Positions 14,713-22,638 of a stretch of DNA of 23,570 bases are shown here, piece after piece. The DNA is from Geothermovivens sp964644845 (GTDB taxonomy: Bacteria; Zhuqueibacterota; Zhuqueibacteria; Oleimicrobiales; Geothermoviventaceae), in contig CAZXXS010000076.1 in NCBI GenBank assembly GCA_964644845.1, positions 1-23,570 on the forward strand, in the 5' to 3' direction. The first letter of the stretch is position 1. Each line of letters begins with the position of its first letter. The translations under genes were made by a program, and so were the position numbers. The notes under the pieces are model-generated. The model did not search any database, was not told the DNA's origin, and saw nothing but the letters and a program-made list of their open reading frames with translations.

Positions 14713-17070
14713 GTGCGCCACTGGCTTACCAGGGCTCTTGTTGGTCTTTTGATTCTCGGGGTCGGAACGGGGGCTGTTTGCCGGCTTTTTCTGCGTGTAC
14801 CTCAACCTCAAATGGCTGGCCAACTGCGCGTGGCCGGAATTCACAGCCCGGTCGAAATCGTCCGGGACGAATTCGGGGTTCCCCACATTTCTGCCAATTC
14901 AGAGTACGGTCTGTTCTTCGGCCTTGGTTACGTTTTCGCGCAGGACCGACTCTGGCAGCTTGACTTCTTCCGTCGCCTCGGTTACGGACGGCTGGCGGAA
15001 GTGCTGGGAGAAAAAGCCGCCCGGTACGACAGTCTTTTTGTGGTACTTCACCTTCGCGACGTAGCCGAGACCGTGCTCGAGGAGCTCTCAGACGAAGGGC
15101 GACAGGTGCTTCAGGCGTACGCGGACGGGGTGAACGCCTGTGTGGAAAAGCGGGGGAGCAAGCTGCCGCTGGAATTCGGACTGCTCGGGTACAGACCTGC
15201 CCCCTGGAAGCCAACCGACAGCATCGTTTGTGCGCGCGTGATGGCGTGGTTTCTCTCGTTTGGCTGGCTTGTGGATCCGGTTTACACAGCCTTGGTCGAC
15301 AGCCTTGGCTACGCTCGCGTGGCCGAAATCGCCCCCGAGCCGGGTTCTCTCGGTCCACGGAGTTACGGAGGGTGGTCTGGCCTCCTGTACGGTTCCGCGT
15401 TTCGGCTGGCTGATCTGCAGGTCGGGTTGCGCCCGCGGCGCTGGGTGGGTAGCAACAACTGGGCGATCAGTGGCTCGCGAACGAACTCTGGGAAACCGAT
15501 TCTCGCCAACGATCCGCACCTGCCCTTCACGGTTCCGGGTTTCTGGTACGCCGTGGTGCTCGACGGTCCGAATTTGCACGTGGCCGGGGCGGCCATCCCT
15601 GGTACGCCTGGCGTGACGTCGGGGAGAAACAAAGCTGTGGCCTGGGGTGTCACCAACGGAATGCTCGACGACGCTGATCTTTTCCTGGAAAAGCTCTCGC
15701 GGGACAGCACCCGCGTACTCGGGCCGCACGGGTGGGAGCCCACCCGCGTGTTTCTAGACACGGTGCGGATCAAGGGAAAAGGAGAAGTGCGTTTCCGTAC
15801 GGTCTGGACCCCGCGCGGACCAATCGTGTCGCACCTTTTGCGCGACAGTACGCATGTTCTGTCGCTACGCTGGGCAGGTTTTGATCCCAGCCGAGAAGTG
15901 GACGCTGTACTTGCTCTGGCGAAAAGTCGGTCCGTGGCCGAGGCCATTCGCGCACTGAGCATTTTTGGAGTGCCGGCGCAGAACTTTGTTTTTGCCGACA
16001 CGGCGGGCAACGTGGCATACAAGCTGGTCGGAAGAATCCCCGCGCGGAACGGTCCCGGTCTGCTGCCAAGGCGCGCGTGGGTTGCGGAGGAAAACTGGCA
16101 TGGCTGGCTGGCCTACGAGCGAAACCCGGAAGTGCGGAATCCCCCTGACGGCTTTGTGTGTTCAGCGAACTACGTCCCACCCGGTGCCCGCAGACTGGGC
16201 TACCTTTCCTGCTACTGGGAGCCACCAGCCCGTGTGGAGCGCATTCGGCAGCTGCTTGCCAGGCAGAACGGCTGGTCTTTACCCCTGGTGGCGCAAATGC
16301 AGCTGGACACGATCTCGGTTTTCGCTCCCAGATTTTTGCGGGCTGCACTTCACTACCTGCCACTGGACAGTCTGAACCGCCAGCAAAAAGACTTCGCCTT
16401 GCTACTGCAGCAGTGGGACGGTCGGATGGGCACGCAAAGCCTTGAAGCCGCTGTGTACGCCGTCTTCTTGACAGAACTCGTTCGCGCGACTTTCCGCGAT
16501 GAGATGGGCGACTCTCTCTTTTCCCGCTTCCTGGAGCTGCCAAATGTGGCCATGCGAGTCATTGTGCGGCTGCTGCGGACGGGGCAAAGCCGCTGGTTCG
16601 ACGACGTACGCACGCAGCAACAAGAGGATGTTCACGAAACGGTCCTCAGAGCGTGGCGTGCAACCTTCCGATTCCTTGCCGAGGAGCTTGGTAATAACCC
16701 CGGCGGCTGGCGCTGGGGAAAGCTGCACAAACTGACATTTCGTCACGTGCTTGCGAAGAACAGACTTGCCCGCAAGGTCTTCAACGTGGGGAGCTACGAG
16801 GCCCCGGGTGGCATTTGTACGTTGAACAACAGGGCTTTCATGCTCGGTAAGAGTTACGATGCCGTCGTTGGACCGAGCCTGCGAGCCATCTCGGACCTGT
16901 CAAGTGAGAGAATTGCGGCCGTGGTGGTGCCAGGGGAGTCGGAACTGCCCCGTACACCGCACCACGCGGATCAGGTTGCGTTGTGGCGGACCGGGCGCCT
17001 TCACGACCTTGTGCCGTTGCGTGTGTCCCCTGGGCAGCTGACGTTAACCCTTGTTCCGGAAGATCGCTGA
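14713..17070 (+). CDS. Penicillin-acylase-family Ntn hydrolase
   Basis: Precursor of a self-cleaving N-terminal-nucleophile amidohydrolase (penicillin G acylase / acyl-homoserine-lactone acylase superfamily), 785 residues, the normal size. An N-terminal hydrophobic signal or anchor (LVGLLILGVGTGAVCRLFL, 9-27) targets it to the periplasm. The alpha-chain segment has VEIVRDEFGVPHISA (47-61) and GYVFAQDRLWQLDFFRR (72-88). Autocleavage is expected between G246 and S247 in WVGSNNWAISG, making S247 the nucleophile of the beta chain; NDPHLPFTVPGFWY (266-279) follows as in the family. Near the C-terminus, ISDLSSERIAAVVVPGES and HHADQVALWRTG match the conserved end. The start is GTG 14713 after GGGAGTGAG. 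Its stop overlaps the start of the HD-domain gene (TGATG), so they are translationally coupled. Substrate cannot be told from sequence; beta-lactam, AHL and other N-acyl compounds are all known for relatives. Confidence 0.93.
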   Translation: MRHWLTRALVGLLILGVGTGAVCRLFLRVPQPQMAGQLRVAGIHSPVEIVRDEFGVPHISANSEYGLFFGLGYVFAQDRLWQLDFFRRLGYGRLAEVLGEKAARYDSLFVVLHLRDVAETVLEELSDEGRQVLQAYADGVNACVEKRGSKLPLEFGLLGYRPAPWKPTDSIVCARVMAWFLSFGWLVDPVYTALVDSLGYARVAEIAPEPGSLGPRSYGGWSGLLYGSAFRLADLQVGLRPRRWVGSNNWAISGSRTNSGKPILANDPHLPFTVPGFWYAVVLDGPNLHVAGAAIPGTPGVTSGRNKAVAWGVTNGMLDDADLFLEKLSRDSTRVLGPHGWEPTRVFLDTVRIKGKGEVRFRTVWTPRGPIVSHLLRDSTHVLSLRWAGFDPSREVDAVLALAKSRSVAEAIRALSIFGVPAQNFVFADTAGNVAYKLVGRIPARNGPGLLPRRAWVAEENWHGWLAYERNPEVRNPPDGFVCSANYVPPGARRLGYLSCYWEPPARVERIRQLLARQNGWSLPLVAQMQLDTISVFAPRFLRAALHYLPLDSLNRQQKDFALLLQQWDGRMGTQSLEAAVYAVFLTELVRATFRDEMGDSLFSRFLELPNVAMRVIVRLLRTGQSRWFDDVRTQQQEDVHETVLRAWRATFRFLAEELGNNPGGWRWGKLHKLTFRHVLAKNRLARKVFNVGSYEAPGGICTLNNRAFMLGKSYDAVVGPSLRAISDLSSERIAAVVVPGESELPRTPHHADQVALWRTGRLHDLVPLRVSPGQLTLTLVPEDR

Positions 17071-18032
17071 TGTGGGAACAACCGAGAATAGCTGATCTCC
17101 GTCCCTCGGACGAGGTGACCGGTTTTTTCGTCGTGCGCAAGAAGCAGATCCGGACAAAAAGAGAAACGAACGAGCCGTACCTGTCCTTGGAGCTTGGTGA
17201 TGCTTCGGGGCGAATCGGTGCTTCGCTCTGGCAGGAAGCGCGAGAATGGTACGATCGCCTGCAGGAGGGAAACGTTGTGAAGGTGCAGGGCACCGTGCTC
17301 GACTTTCAGAACCGGCTTCACCTCAGTTTGAAGCGCGTGCGCCTGGCAACCGAATCGGATCCGCTGGAGGAAGTGGATCTCCTGCCGAAGTCGGAAGTTG
17401 CGCCGGAAGAACTGTTGGCTCGCATTGAGGAAGTTGTGGAAGGCCTCGACGACGTCGGACTGCGCGAGCTACTTCAGCGTGTTTTCACGGATGAGGAACT
17501 TCGGCCGCGGCTTTTGCAAGCACCCGCCGCGAAGCTCTGGCATCACAGTTACGTAGGCGGCTTGCTTGAGCACACCCTTTCTGTGGCGACAATCGTGGAT
17601 TTCCTTGCAGCTCACTACCCGGACGTGGATCGCGACCTGCTGGTTGCCGGAGCGCTGCTGCACGACATCGGCAAGGTGTTCGAGTTGGAAGTCGGCGGCT
17701 TTGTCGACTACTCCGATCCGGGTCGGTTGCTTGGACACATCACGCTGGGGGTGCAGCTGATCACCGTCCAGGCGGTTTCGGTGCCAGAGCTTACGGCAAA
17801 CCGCTTGAACCAGCTTCTACACCTGGTTTTGAGCCACCACGGCGAACCCGAGAAGGGCAGTCCCGTTAAGCCGCAAACAGTAGAGGCGTTCCTGCTGCAC
17901 TACGCCGACGAAATGGACTCGAAAGTGGCCGGTGTGCAGAGGATTGTTCGCAAAGAGAGCGAACCGGGGAAGCAATGGAGCGGCTACGTGAAGCTGCTGG
18001 ATCGCTTCATCTACCTTGGGAGCAAAAAGTAA
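17070..18032 (+). CDS. YhaM-like OB-fold/HD-domain 3'-5' exoribonuclease
   Basis: Predicted cytoplasmic metal-dependent nuclease, 320 residues. An N-terminal OB-fold (about 12-95: VTGFFVVRKKQIRTKRETNEPYL, then GNVVKVQGTVLDFQNRLHL) provides nucleic-acid binding. The HD domain follows with H168 (GLLEHTL), H198-D199 (LLHDIGK), H223 (LGHI), H256-H257 (SHHGEPEKGSPVKPQTVEAF) and D280 (YADEMD). This order and the segment LLQAPAAKLWHHSYVGGLLEHT match the YhaM/CBF1 family, known in Firmicutes as a 3'-5' exonuclease for RNA and single-stranded DNA. ATG 17070 overlaps the stop of the acylase gene by one nucleotide; the same frame is open farther upstream, but those codons overlap the acylase. Coupling to the acylase has no obvious biochemical reason and may be only an operon arrangement. 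Confidence 0.92.
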   Translation: MWEQPRIADLRPSDEVTGFFVVRKKQIRTKRETNEPYLSLELGDASGRIGASLWQEAREWYDRLQEGNVVKVQGTVLDFQNRLHLSLKRVRLATESDPLEEVDLLPKSEVAPEELLARIEEVVEGLDDVGLRELLQRVFTDEELRPRLLQAPAAKLWHHSYVGGLLEHTLSVATIVDFLAAHYPDVDRDLLVAGALLHDIGKVFELEVGGFVDYSDPGRLLGHITLGVQLITVQAVSVPELTANRLNQLLHLVLSHHGEPEKGSPVKPQTVEAFLLHYADEMDSKVAGVQRIVRKESEPGKQWSGYVKLLDRFIYLGSKK

Positions 18033-18431
18033 GCCGCGGCTCTTTGGGTCGGGCTCTGAAACTGCCGGGTTGGTTGAGGCGAGAGATGCGGTCCAATGGT
18101 GTAACCGTGGTCTGGGGGTCCTGCAGAAAGACCTCTACGCCCGCCCAATTTTCGGGCTGCACGTCTTCACCGGGAATGCTTCGACTTGAGTCGGTAGGAC
18201 GCAGGTTGGGCACACTCCGGGTTTGAGAAAAGCGGCGCCGACGTGTGGGTGGCCGTGTTGATTGCTGGCAAGGGTCGGGCGTTGCGCGGTACGGAGTTAG
18301 CTCGAGGCGCGGGGAAGTCTCCGGACCTTTCGGTACTCTGGCGCGGCGAGCGACTCTTGGCTTGGGAGATCTTCTGCCGCGTCCTTCTTCGAGTCCTGAG
18401 CAACCGAGTTCGGCGAGAGGCCCGAACGAAA
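18033..18431. other. Gap between the HD-nuclease gene and the tRNA terminator
   Basis: About 0.4 kb between converging units (+ strand nuclease gene and - strand tRNA). No gene is supported. A palindrome AGCCGCGGCT lies directly after the nuclease stop codon (around 18032-18041), but it has no T-run and is a weak terminator candidate. Confidence 0.45.
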
Positions 18432-18459
18432 AAAGCCTCGCCAACACTGGCGAGGCTTT
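18429..18459 (-). terminator. Intrinsic terminator of tRNA-Leu
   Basis: A perfect 12-bp inverted repeat: AAAGCCTCGCCA (18432-18443), loop ACAC, TGGCGAGGCTTT (18448-18459). Read on the - strand, the GC-rich stem is followed by six T (complement of A18429-A18434). It starts only about 5 nt after the tRNA 3' end. On the + strand it has only TTTC after the stem, so it mainly serves the tRNA. Confidence 0.9.
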
Positions 18460-18463
18460 CCTG

Positions 18464-18547
18464 TGCCGGGGGCGGGAGTCGAACCCGCACGGGCAAAAGC
18501 CCGGGGGATTTTGAGTCCCCTGCGTCTACCAGTTCCACCACCCCGGC
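18464..18547 (-). tRNA. tRNA-Leu (anticodon CAA)
   Basis: On the - strand an 84-nt cloverleaf can be drawn. The acceptor stem is GCCGGGG with CCCCGGC and discriminator A. The D-arm contains TGGTAGACGC, and the anticodon stem GGGGA/TCCCC holds loop CTCAAAA (anticodon CAA). A long variable arm follows (CGGGC TTTT GCCCG), as expected for class II tRNA-Leu, then the T-arm GCGGG TTCGACT CCCGC. The 3' CCA is not encoded; the next bases read CAG, so CCA must be added enzymatically. It is a single tRNA with its own promoter and terminator, opposite in direction to all protein genes here. Confidence 0.97.
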
Positions 18548-18559
18548 ATCGCGCACCGT

Positions 18560-18587
18560 AATTTAAAAAACCGCTGCTGACAGTCAA
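18560..18587 (-). promoter_or_regulatory. Sigma70 promoter of tRNA-Leu
   Basis: Read on the - strand: TTGACT (18582-18587), 16-nt spacer, TAAATT (18560-18565). The expected start site is about 6-7 nt before the mature tRNA 5' end at 18547. This well-placed promoter also supports TTGACT as the usual -35 sequence in this genome. Confidence 0.8.
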
Positions 18588-19248
18588 GGTGTTTTTGCCT
18601 GGGATCCCCCGCTCCTTACACCAGAGCTTTGCTGTGGAGACCCACGTCCCGTCCCTCCACGGCGACCCACTGGTCTGCAGTGTAAACGGCCTGACCGTGG
18701 CAACCCGCCGCACTGGCTACCTTCTGTGTGCAGGAGGGAGGCGCGCCTCCCGTTTCGACGACGGTGAATTCACCGGGGCACGCCAGAGGGGGCGGCGTGT
18801 TGTTACGTGCCTGGAGCGACCTTCGAACTGTTCCGTACAGTGAGCGCTCGCGCCTCGGTAGAACTGCGTTGTTGCTCCCGAGCGACATCCGGTTTCGGCC
18901 TGAGAAACGCAGACGAAAAGGTCACGGGCAAAGCCGTGGGACATTCGCGTCCGTTAAAGTGGCACGCAACAGTCGGCAAAGGGGCTACACAGTGCTGCCT
19001 GGGTCGTTCTCTTCCCTCCAGGGAATTTGTTTGTCGCCCGGAATGTCCAACGCCTGCACTGACCAAAAGTTGCTTTCTCGAACCACACCTAAGACGTGCG
19101 GTAAGGGTCGCGAGACCCGCTGAAGAGTTGCTGTTCCTGAGTGCGTACCCTTCCTTGATCGCAAGAATCTCAATCACAACCTGACCTTCAGAAGAGCCGG
19201 AGTGAGAACGCCGCATGGTCAAAGCGACGGAACTTTGCGACTGGAGCC
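18588..19248. other. Intergenic region upstream of the chemosensory unit
   Basis: About 0.66 kb with no supported gene. Frames open on both strands encode Arg/Ser/Pro-rich sequences without motifs. The only clear structure is a 16-bp perfect palindrome at 18736-18751, listed separately. Confidence 0.5.
18736..18751. repeat. 16-bp perfect palindrome
   Basis: GGGAGGCGCGCCTCCC reads the same on both strands and lies in non-coding DNA, about 150 nt upstream of the tRNA-Leu promoter. It could be a protein-binding site or a hairpin without a loop. No second copy was seen in the window, and no function is assigned. Confidence 0.45.
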
Positions 19249-19275
19249 TCAAGTTAACCGCGATTTTGCCGATCA
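19249..19275 (+). promoter_or_regulatory. Sigma28 (FliA/SigD)-type promoter of the chemosensory unit
   Basis: TCAAGTTA (19249-19256), 11-nt spacer, GCCGATCA (19268-19275). The E. coli FliA consensus is TAAAGTTT-N11-GCCGATAA, so six of eight and seven of eight positions match with the exact spacing. Transcription would start near 19283, leaving about 60 nt before the ATG at 19346. Chemoreceptor genes are classic sigma28 targets, so position and function agree. Confidence 0.75.
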
Positions 19276-19345
19276 TGCTAAAGGTGGTTGCCCGACACCT
19301 GTCTGGCCAAATGTCAGCTCGGACCCTCAAGAGGGAAGGTGAGAA

Positions 19346-19888
19346 ATGCGCCAGTTTAAAGCGACCCTCGTTTTGTTGCTCCTCGCTTGCCTTGTCCAAC
19401 CGGCATTTCCGCAGAAAAGAGCCACACTGGCCCAGCAATTCTACGTGATGAAGCTGTTCAATCCGAACCTCAAGTCGGTCGGTGTGATTCTGTCGTCTGA
19501 GCACTTGGCGAAGCTAAAGAGCGCGATGGCCAGGGCTGCCCTAGCCAATGGGGTGAAAGTGGTGTATGCCGAGGTCGGCGATCTGCACGAACTGGGTGAC
19601 GCCTTTTCCAGGTTGGTTGAGGACAACAACATCGGCTTCATCTGGATTCCCGCCGACGACCCAGTGGTTTGCACGGACGTCGCGATGAAATATCTTCTGA
19701 AGAAAGCTGTGTTGAAAGGGGTTGGCACCTGCGTGCCAGATAAGAAATGGTTGTCCTCCGGGGGAACGCTTTACATCGGGGTGGAAGAGGGACGGGTTCG
19801 GCCGTATTTCAACGTCCGCCTTGTTGAGGCGATGGGGATGAAGGTACCTGAAAAATACATGAGCCTGGCTACGGCGGAAGCTCAGTGA
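19346..19888 (+). CDS. Half-size periplasmic binding-protein-like protein
   Basis: Exported protein of 180 residues with a signal peptide (QFKATLVLLLLACLVQPAFP, cleavage near residue 22). The body has the alternating beta/alpha pattern of one lobe of a type I periplasmic binding protein: LKSVGVILSSEHLAKLKSAMARAALANGVKVVYAEV, with a Rossmann-like strand and helix, then FSRLVEDNNIGFIWIPADDPVVCTDVAMKYLLKKAV and GGTLYIGVEEGRVRPYFNVRLVEAMGMKVPEKY. It resembles the uncharacterised ABC substrate-binding family PF04392 (TrpX-like), but full-length members are about 300 residues with two lobes. The ATG has an AGGGAAGGTGAG ribosome-binding site just upstream. No transporter gene follows; instead a chemoreceptor gene begins 43 nt later, so it may deliver a ligand to that receptor. 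Family placement is moderate; the sensory role is inferred from context and the shared promoter. Confidence 0.75.
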   Translation: MRQFKATLVLLLLACLVQPAFPQKRATLAQQFYVMKLFNPNLKSVGVILSSEHLAKLKSAMARAALANGVKVVYAEVGDLHELGDAFSRLVEDNNIGFIWIPADDPVVCTDVAMKYLLKKAVLKGVGTCVPDKKWLSSGGTLYIGVEEGRVRPYFNVRLVEAMGMKVPEKYMSLATAEAQ

Positions 19889-19931
19889 CCTCAGCCGAAC
19901 GGTTGACGCTCGAATCGAGAGGGTAGAGAGG

Positions 19932-21794
19932 ATGCCGCGTTTTGAGCTGCGTACCCGTCTGTTTGTGATGAGCGAAGTTCTGGTTTTGACCATGGCTGTC
20001 TTTGCCAGCACATACTTCGGCCACTACCAGAGCAACCGGGCAAAGGCAGACATTGATCATTTAGCCGAAACACTGGCTCGCAGTCTGGCGCTCCAGGCGA
20101 AAGTCGGCATGCTGGTGGACGACCCGGAGGAAATGAAAAAGGCACTGTCCGTCGTGTACCACGGAGAGGTCCGCTACGCTGGTCTGGCTGGCCCGGATGG
20201 CACGGTCATCCAGTCAATTGGGGAATTGCCACCGGGTCTCAAAGAAATACAGGTGCCGAGTGAAATCACGCTCCAGGATACCAGACTTCGCAACGGTAAG
20301 AGGGTCCGTGAAGTCCGGGTGCCCGTGTACGCTGAAGTGGAGGGAAAACCGAGTGCAGTAGGTACGGCCTTTCTTGGGGTCTCGCTGGAACAGCTCCACC
20401 AGGTGAAGGCAGACGCTGTACGGGCTGCCTTCTTCGTTGCACTGGTTTTCAGCCTTCTTGGCCTCGCAATCGCCTACTACGCTTCCTACAACATTGTCAG
20501 GCCTGTGGAGAAACTTACCAGGGCAGCCAAGTCGCTCGCCGAAGGTGACACGTCCACCGAAATCGAGATTGACCGTTCGGACGAGATCGGTGACCTGGCC
20601 CGTGCCTTCAGAAAGATGCGGGAGGATGTGGAGAACGCACTTGCCGAAGCGGAGTCCCGGCGACGTGAAGCTGAGGAAGCGAAGGCCCAAGCGGAGCAGG
20701 CTCGAAATGCTGTGATCGCCCACCACAGGGAGCTGGAAGGCGAGATCGCCAAGCTTCTGGCAGTTGTGGACGAGATGGCTTCCGGCGACCTCAGGGTCAG
20801 GATTGATCTGGATGAGGACAGCGATCTGCGCGAGCTGGCTCAGCGGATCAACGCCATGCAGGACGCGCTGAAAACAGTCCTCAGCGAGACAAAGAAGGTA
20901 GGAGACGAACTTGGTCGAACGGCTGAGGAAATCGGTAGCGCCACGGACGATCTGGCAGAAGCCTCGGAGCGGCAGTTGCAACAGATCGACGAGATTGTCG
21001 GTTCCGTGGCTGAGATGTCCCGAACGATCCGCGAAACGGCGCGCTACAGTCAAGAGGTGGCACGGGAGTCTCAGCACTCGAAGGACGTGGCGACCAAAGG
21101 GTCTGAGCGGGTTGCAGACATTTACAGCGGTGTTGAGGAAATCGTAAACTCTCAGGAAGTGGTGGCGGCGACCATCAGCAACCTGGTTTCCCAGGTGGGC
21201 ACGATTGGCGAGATCGCCAACGCGATCGAGGAAATCGCTGATCAAACGAACTTGTTGGCTCTGAATGCGGCCATTGAAGCGGCCCGCGCAGGGGAACAGG
21301 GTCGAGGCTTCGCCGTGGTGGCGGATGAGGTTGGCAAACTGGCCGACAGAACGACGCAAGCGACGAAGGAAATTGCCCAGGTCATTCGCGCCATTCAGCA
21401 GCGGACCAGTGAGACAGACCAATCCGTGAACCGCGCCAGAGAGGTGGTCGAGCGTGTGACGCGGGTCGCGGAAGACATGCAGCGCGCGATGAGCGAAATT
21501 GTAACGAGCGCTGAAACGGTGAACGAGATGATCAGTCACGTGGCTGTGACGGCGGAGGAACAGTCAGCCGCTGCAGAGCAAATCAATGGGAACGTTGAAC
21601 TGATTAGAACTGCTGCTGCCAGAACTGCTGGTGGTACTCAAGAAATTGCCCGTGTAGCCGATAGTTTAGAAGAACTGACGCGGCGATTGGACCGCTTGAT
21701 GCGTCAATTTCGACTTGAGGGGGAAAACGGGGAACCGACGGTAGTGGATCGATTCGTGAGCGTGAAAAAGGAGCCCCAACCGGCAGTGTCCTGA
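19932..21794 (+). CDS. Methyl-accepting chemotaxis protein with two HAMP-like modules
   Basis: Transmembrane chemoreceptor of 620 residues that signals through CheA/CheW. Layout: TM1 about 10-29; periplasmic sensor about 30-163, with a PAS/Cache-like stretch (YAGLAGPDGTVIQSIGELP, later VPVYAEVEGKPSAVGTAFLGVS); TM2 about 164-187; first HAMP 188-240 (RPVEKLTRAAKSLAEGDTS, then DEIGDLARAFRKM). A charged coiled coil (235-270) is followed by a second HAMP-like module (276-315, LLAVVDEMASGDLRVRI, then DLRELAQRINAM). The signalling domain has the invariant hairpin tip EIADQTNLLALNAAIEAARAGEQGRGFAVVADEV (434-467; only the central part is diagnostic). No C-terminal CheR-binding pentapeptide is present (ends PQPAVS). 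ATG 19932 has GAGAGGG at 19917-19923. It is the second gene of a sigma28-type transcription unit; the upstream secreted protein is its likely partner. Confidence 0.96.
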   Translation: MPRFELRTRLFVMSEVLVLTMAVFASTYFGHYQSNRAKADIDHLAETLARSLALQAKVGMLVDDPEEMKKALSVVYHGEVRYAGLAGPDGTVIQSIGELPPGLKEIQVPSEITLQDTRLRNGKRVREVRVPVYAEVEGKPSAVGTAFLGVSLEQLHQVKADAVRAAFFVALVFSLLGLAIAYYASYNIVRPVEKLTRAAKSLAEGDTSTEIEIDRSDEIGDLARAFRKMREDVENALAEAESRRREAEEAKAQAEQARNAVIAHHRELEGEIAKLLAVVDEMASGDLRVRIDLDEDSDLRELAQRINAMQDALKTVLSETKKVGDELGRTAEEIGSATDDLAEASERQLQQIDEIVGSVAEMSRTIRETARYSQEVARESQHSKDVATKGSERVADIYSGVEEIVNSQEVVAATISNLVSQVGTIGEIANAIEEIADQTNLLALNAAIEAARAGEQGRGFAVVADEVGKLADRTTQATKEIAQVIRAIQQRTSETDQSVNRAREVVERVTRVAEDMQRAMSEIVTSAETVNEMISHVAVTAEEQSAAAEQINGNVELIRTAAARTAGGTQEIARVADSLEELTRRLDRLMRQFRLEGENGEPTVVDRFVSVKKEPQPAVS

Positions 21795-21847
21795 AACAGG
21801 AACGACAGGATCAAGAGAAACGAAGACTCCTCCCTCCCTTGAACCAA

Positions 21848-21890
21848 GCCGAGCGCGGCGGCAGAGACAAAATCTTTGCCGCCGCTTGGC
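21848..21890 (+). terminator. Terminator-like hairpin after the chemoreceptor gene
   Basis: GCCGAGCGCGGCGGCAGAGA (21848-21867) pairs with TCTTTGCCGCCGCTTGGC (21873-21890) around loop CAAAA, with G-T or mismatched positions and a 2-nt bulge. The stem is long and GC-rich, 54 nt after the stop codon. Only ATTTAGT follows, so the T-tract is poor and termination may be partial. Confidence 0.55.
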
Positions 21891-22570
21891 ATTTAGTGGG
21901 ATGCTCGCCAGTTTTGCTAGACGGATTCAGTTGTGGACTTCGCAAGCAGAACCACTTGCAACAGCCATTTGAGCACGGGTTTGCCGATGCACAGTCAGAA
22001 GCCTCGCCTGGGGTACACAGACCACGGTGTCGGCAAGAGCACAGCCGGAAATCGGCCGCAGTGAACCCACCGTCTCTGCACGTTCTTCCGTGCCCCCTGG
22101 CACACGAGCCCTCTCGCGAAGCTCATTCCCGTGATTCCAGCCGAGTCCAGATGGTGTGCTCCGGTTCGCCAACACCGCGGTACATGCCAGAGCAACCGCT
22201 GAAACTCGGTCCGGTACTGCGCCAGTTGCCGACAGGTAGAGGTGATCGGAGTTCGTCGATTCTGCACTGCATTCTGTCTCGCGTGTGCATACCTACACTC
22301 GGGTGAGTGCTCCACCCGGCGTTGCATTCCCGTTCCACGGCGTGACCTGCAGCGGAATTCGGCCCCGACTGAAGAATGTCCAATTGCTTGTGCGATCAAA
22401 CCAGTGGCACACCCAGGTTTCGGAACGGTGGTCTGGGTCCGACTCTGAGGCGCTGTGTGATCTCCCGAGGCGAACACGATTTCTGGCCCGCAAGCGTCTG
22501 GGTGATCGAAACATGAAGGCCGTCGGCTTAAGCTGCACAGGGGTGCGATCGGATTGAAAAAAGCGTAAGT

Positions 22571-22638
22571 TCCCGCGAGAAGCGGGAGTGGGCCGAAGGC
22601 CGCCTTGGTTTGGCGACGGGTTGCCCAGAAGACGTCGC
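22571..22638. other. Cluster of adjacent hairpins, possible structured RNA
   Basis: Four consecutive short inverted repeats: TCCCGC (22571-22576) with GCGGGA (22582-22587); GGCC (22591-22594) with GGCC (22598-22601) around a GAA loop; CGCC (22601-22604) with GGCG (22612-22615); and GCGACG (22613-22618) with CGTCGC (22633-22638). The last two share bases, so they would alternate. It lies in non-coding DNA just after an A-rich patch. No known RNA family was recognised, and the strand is unknown. Confidence 0.3.

Noticed and set aside
16983..17069. Earlier in-frame start for the HD-domain nuclease.
   Set aside because: It would overlap the conserved C-terminus of the acylase by 88 nt, and the YhaM-like OB-fold begins naturally after ATG 17070.
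20214..21539. 441-codon open frame antisense to the chemoreceptor gene.
   Set aside because: It mirrors the codon pattern of the clear MCP gene on the other strand and shows no independent coding features.
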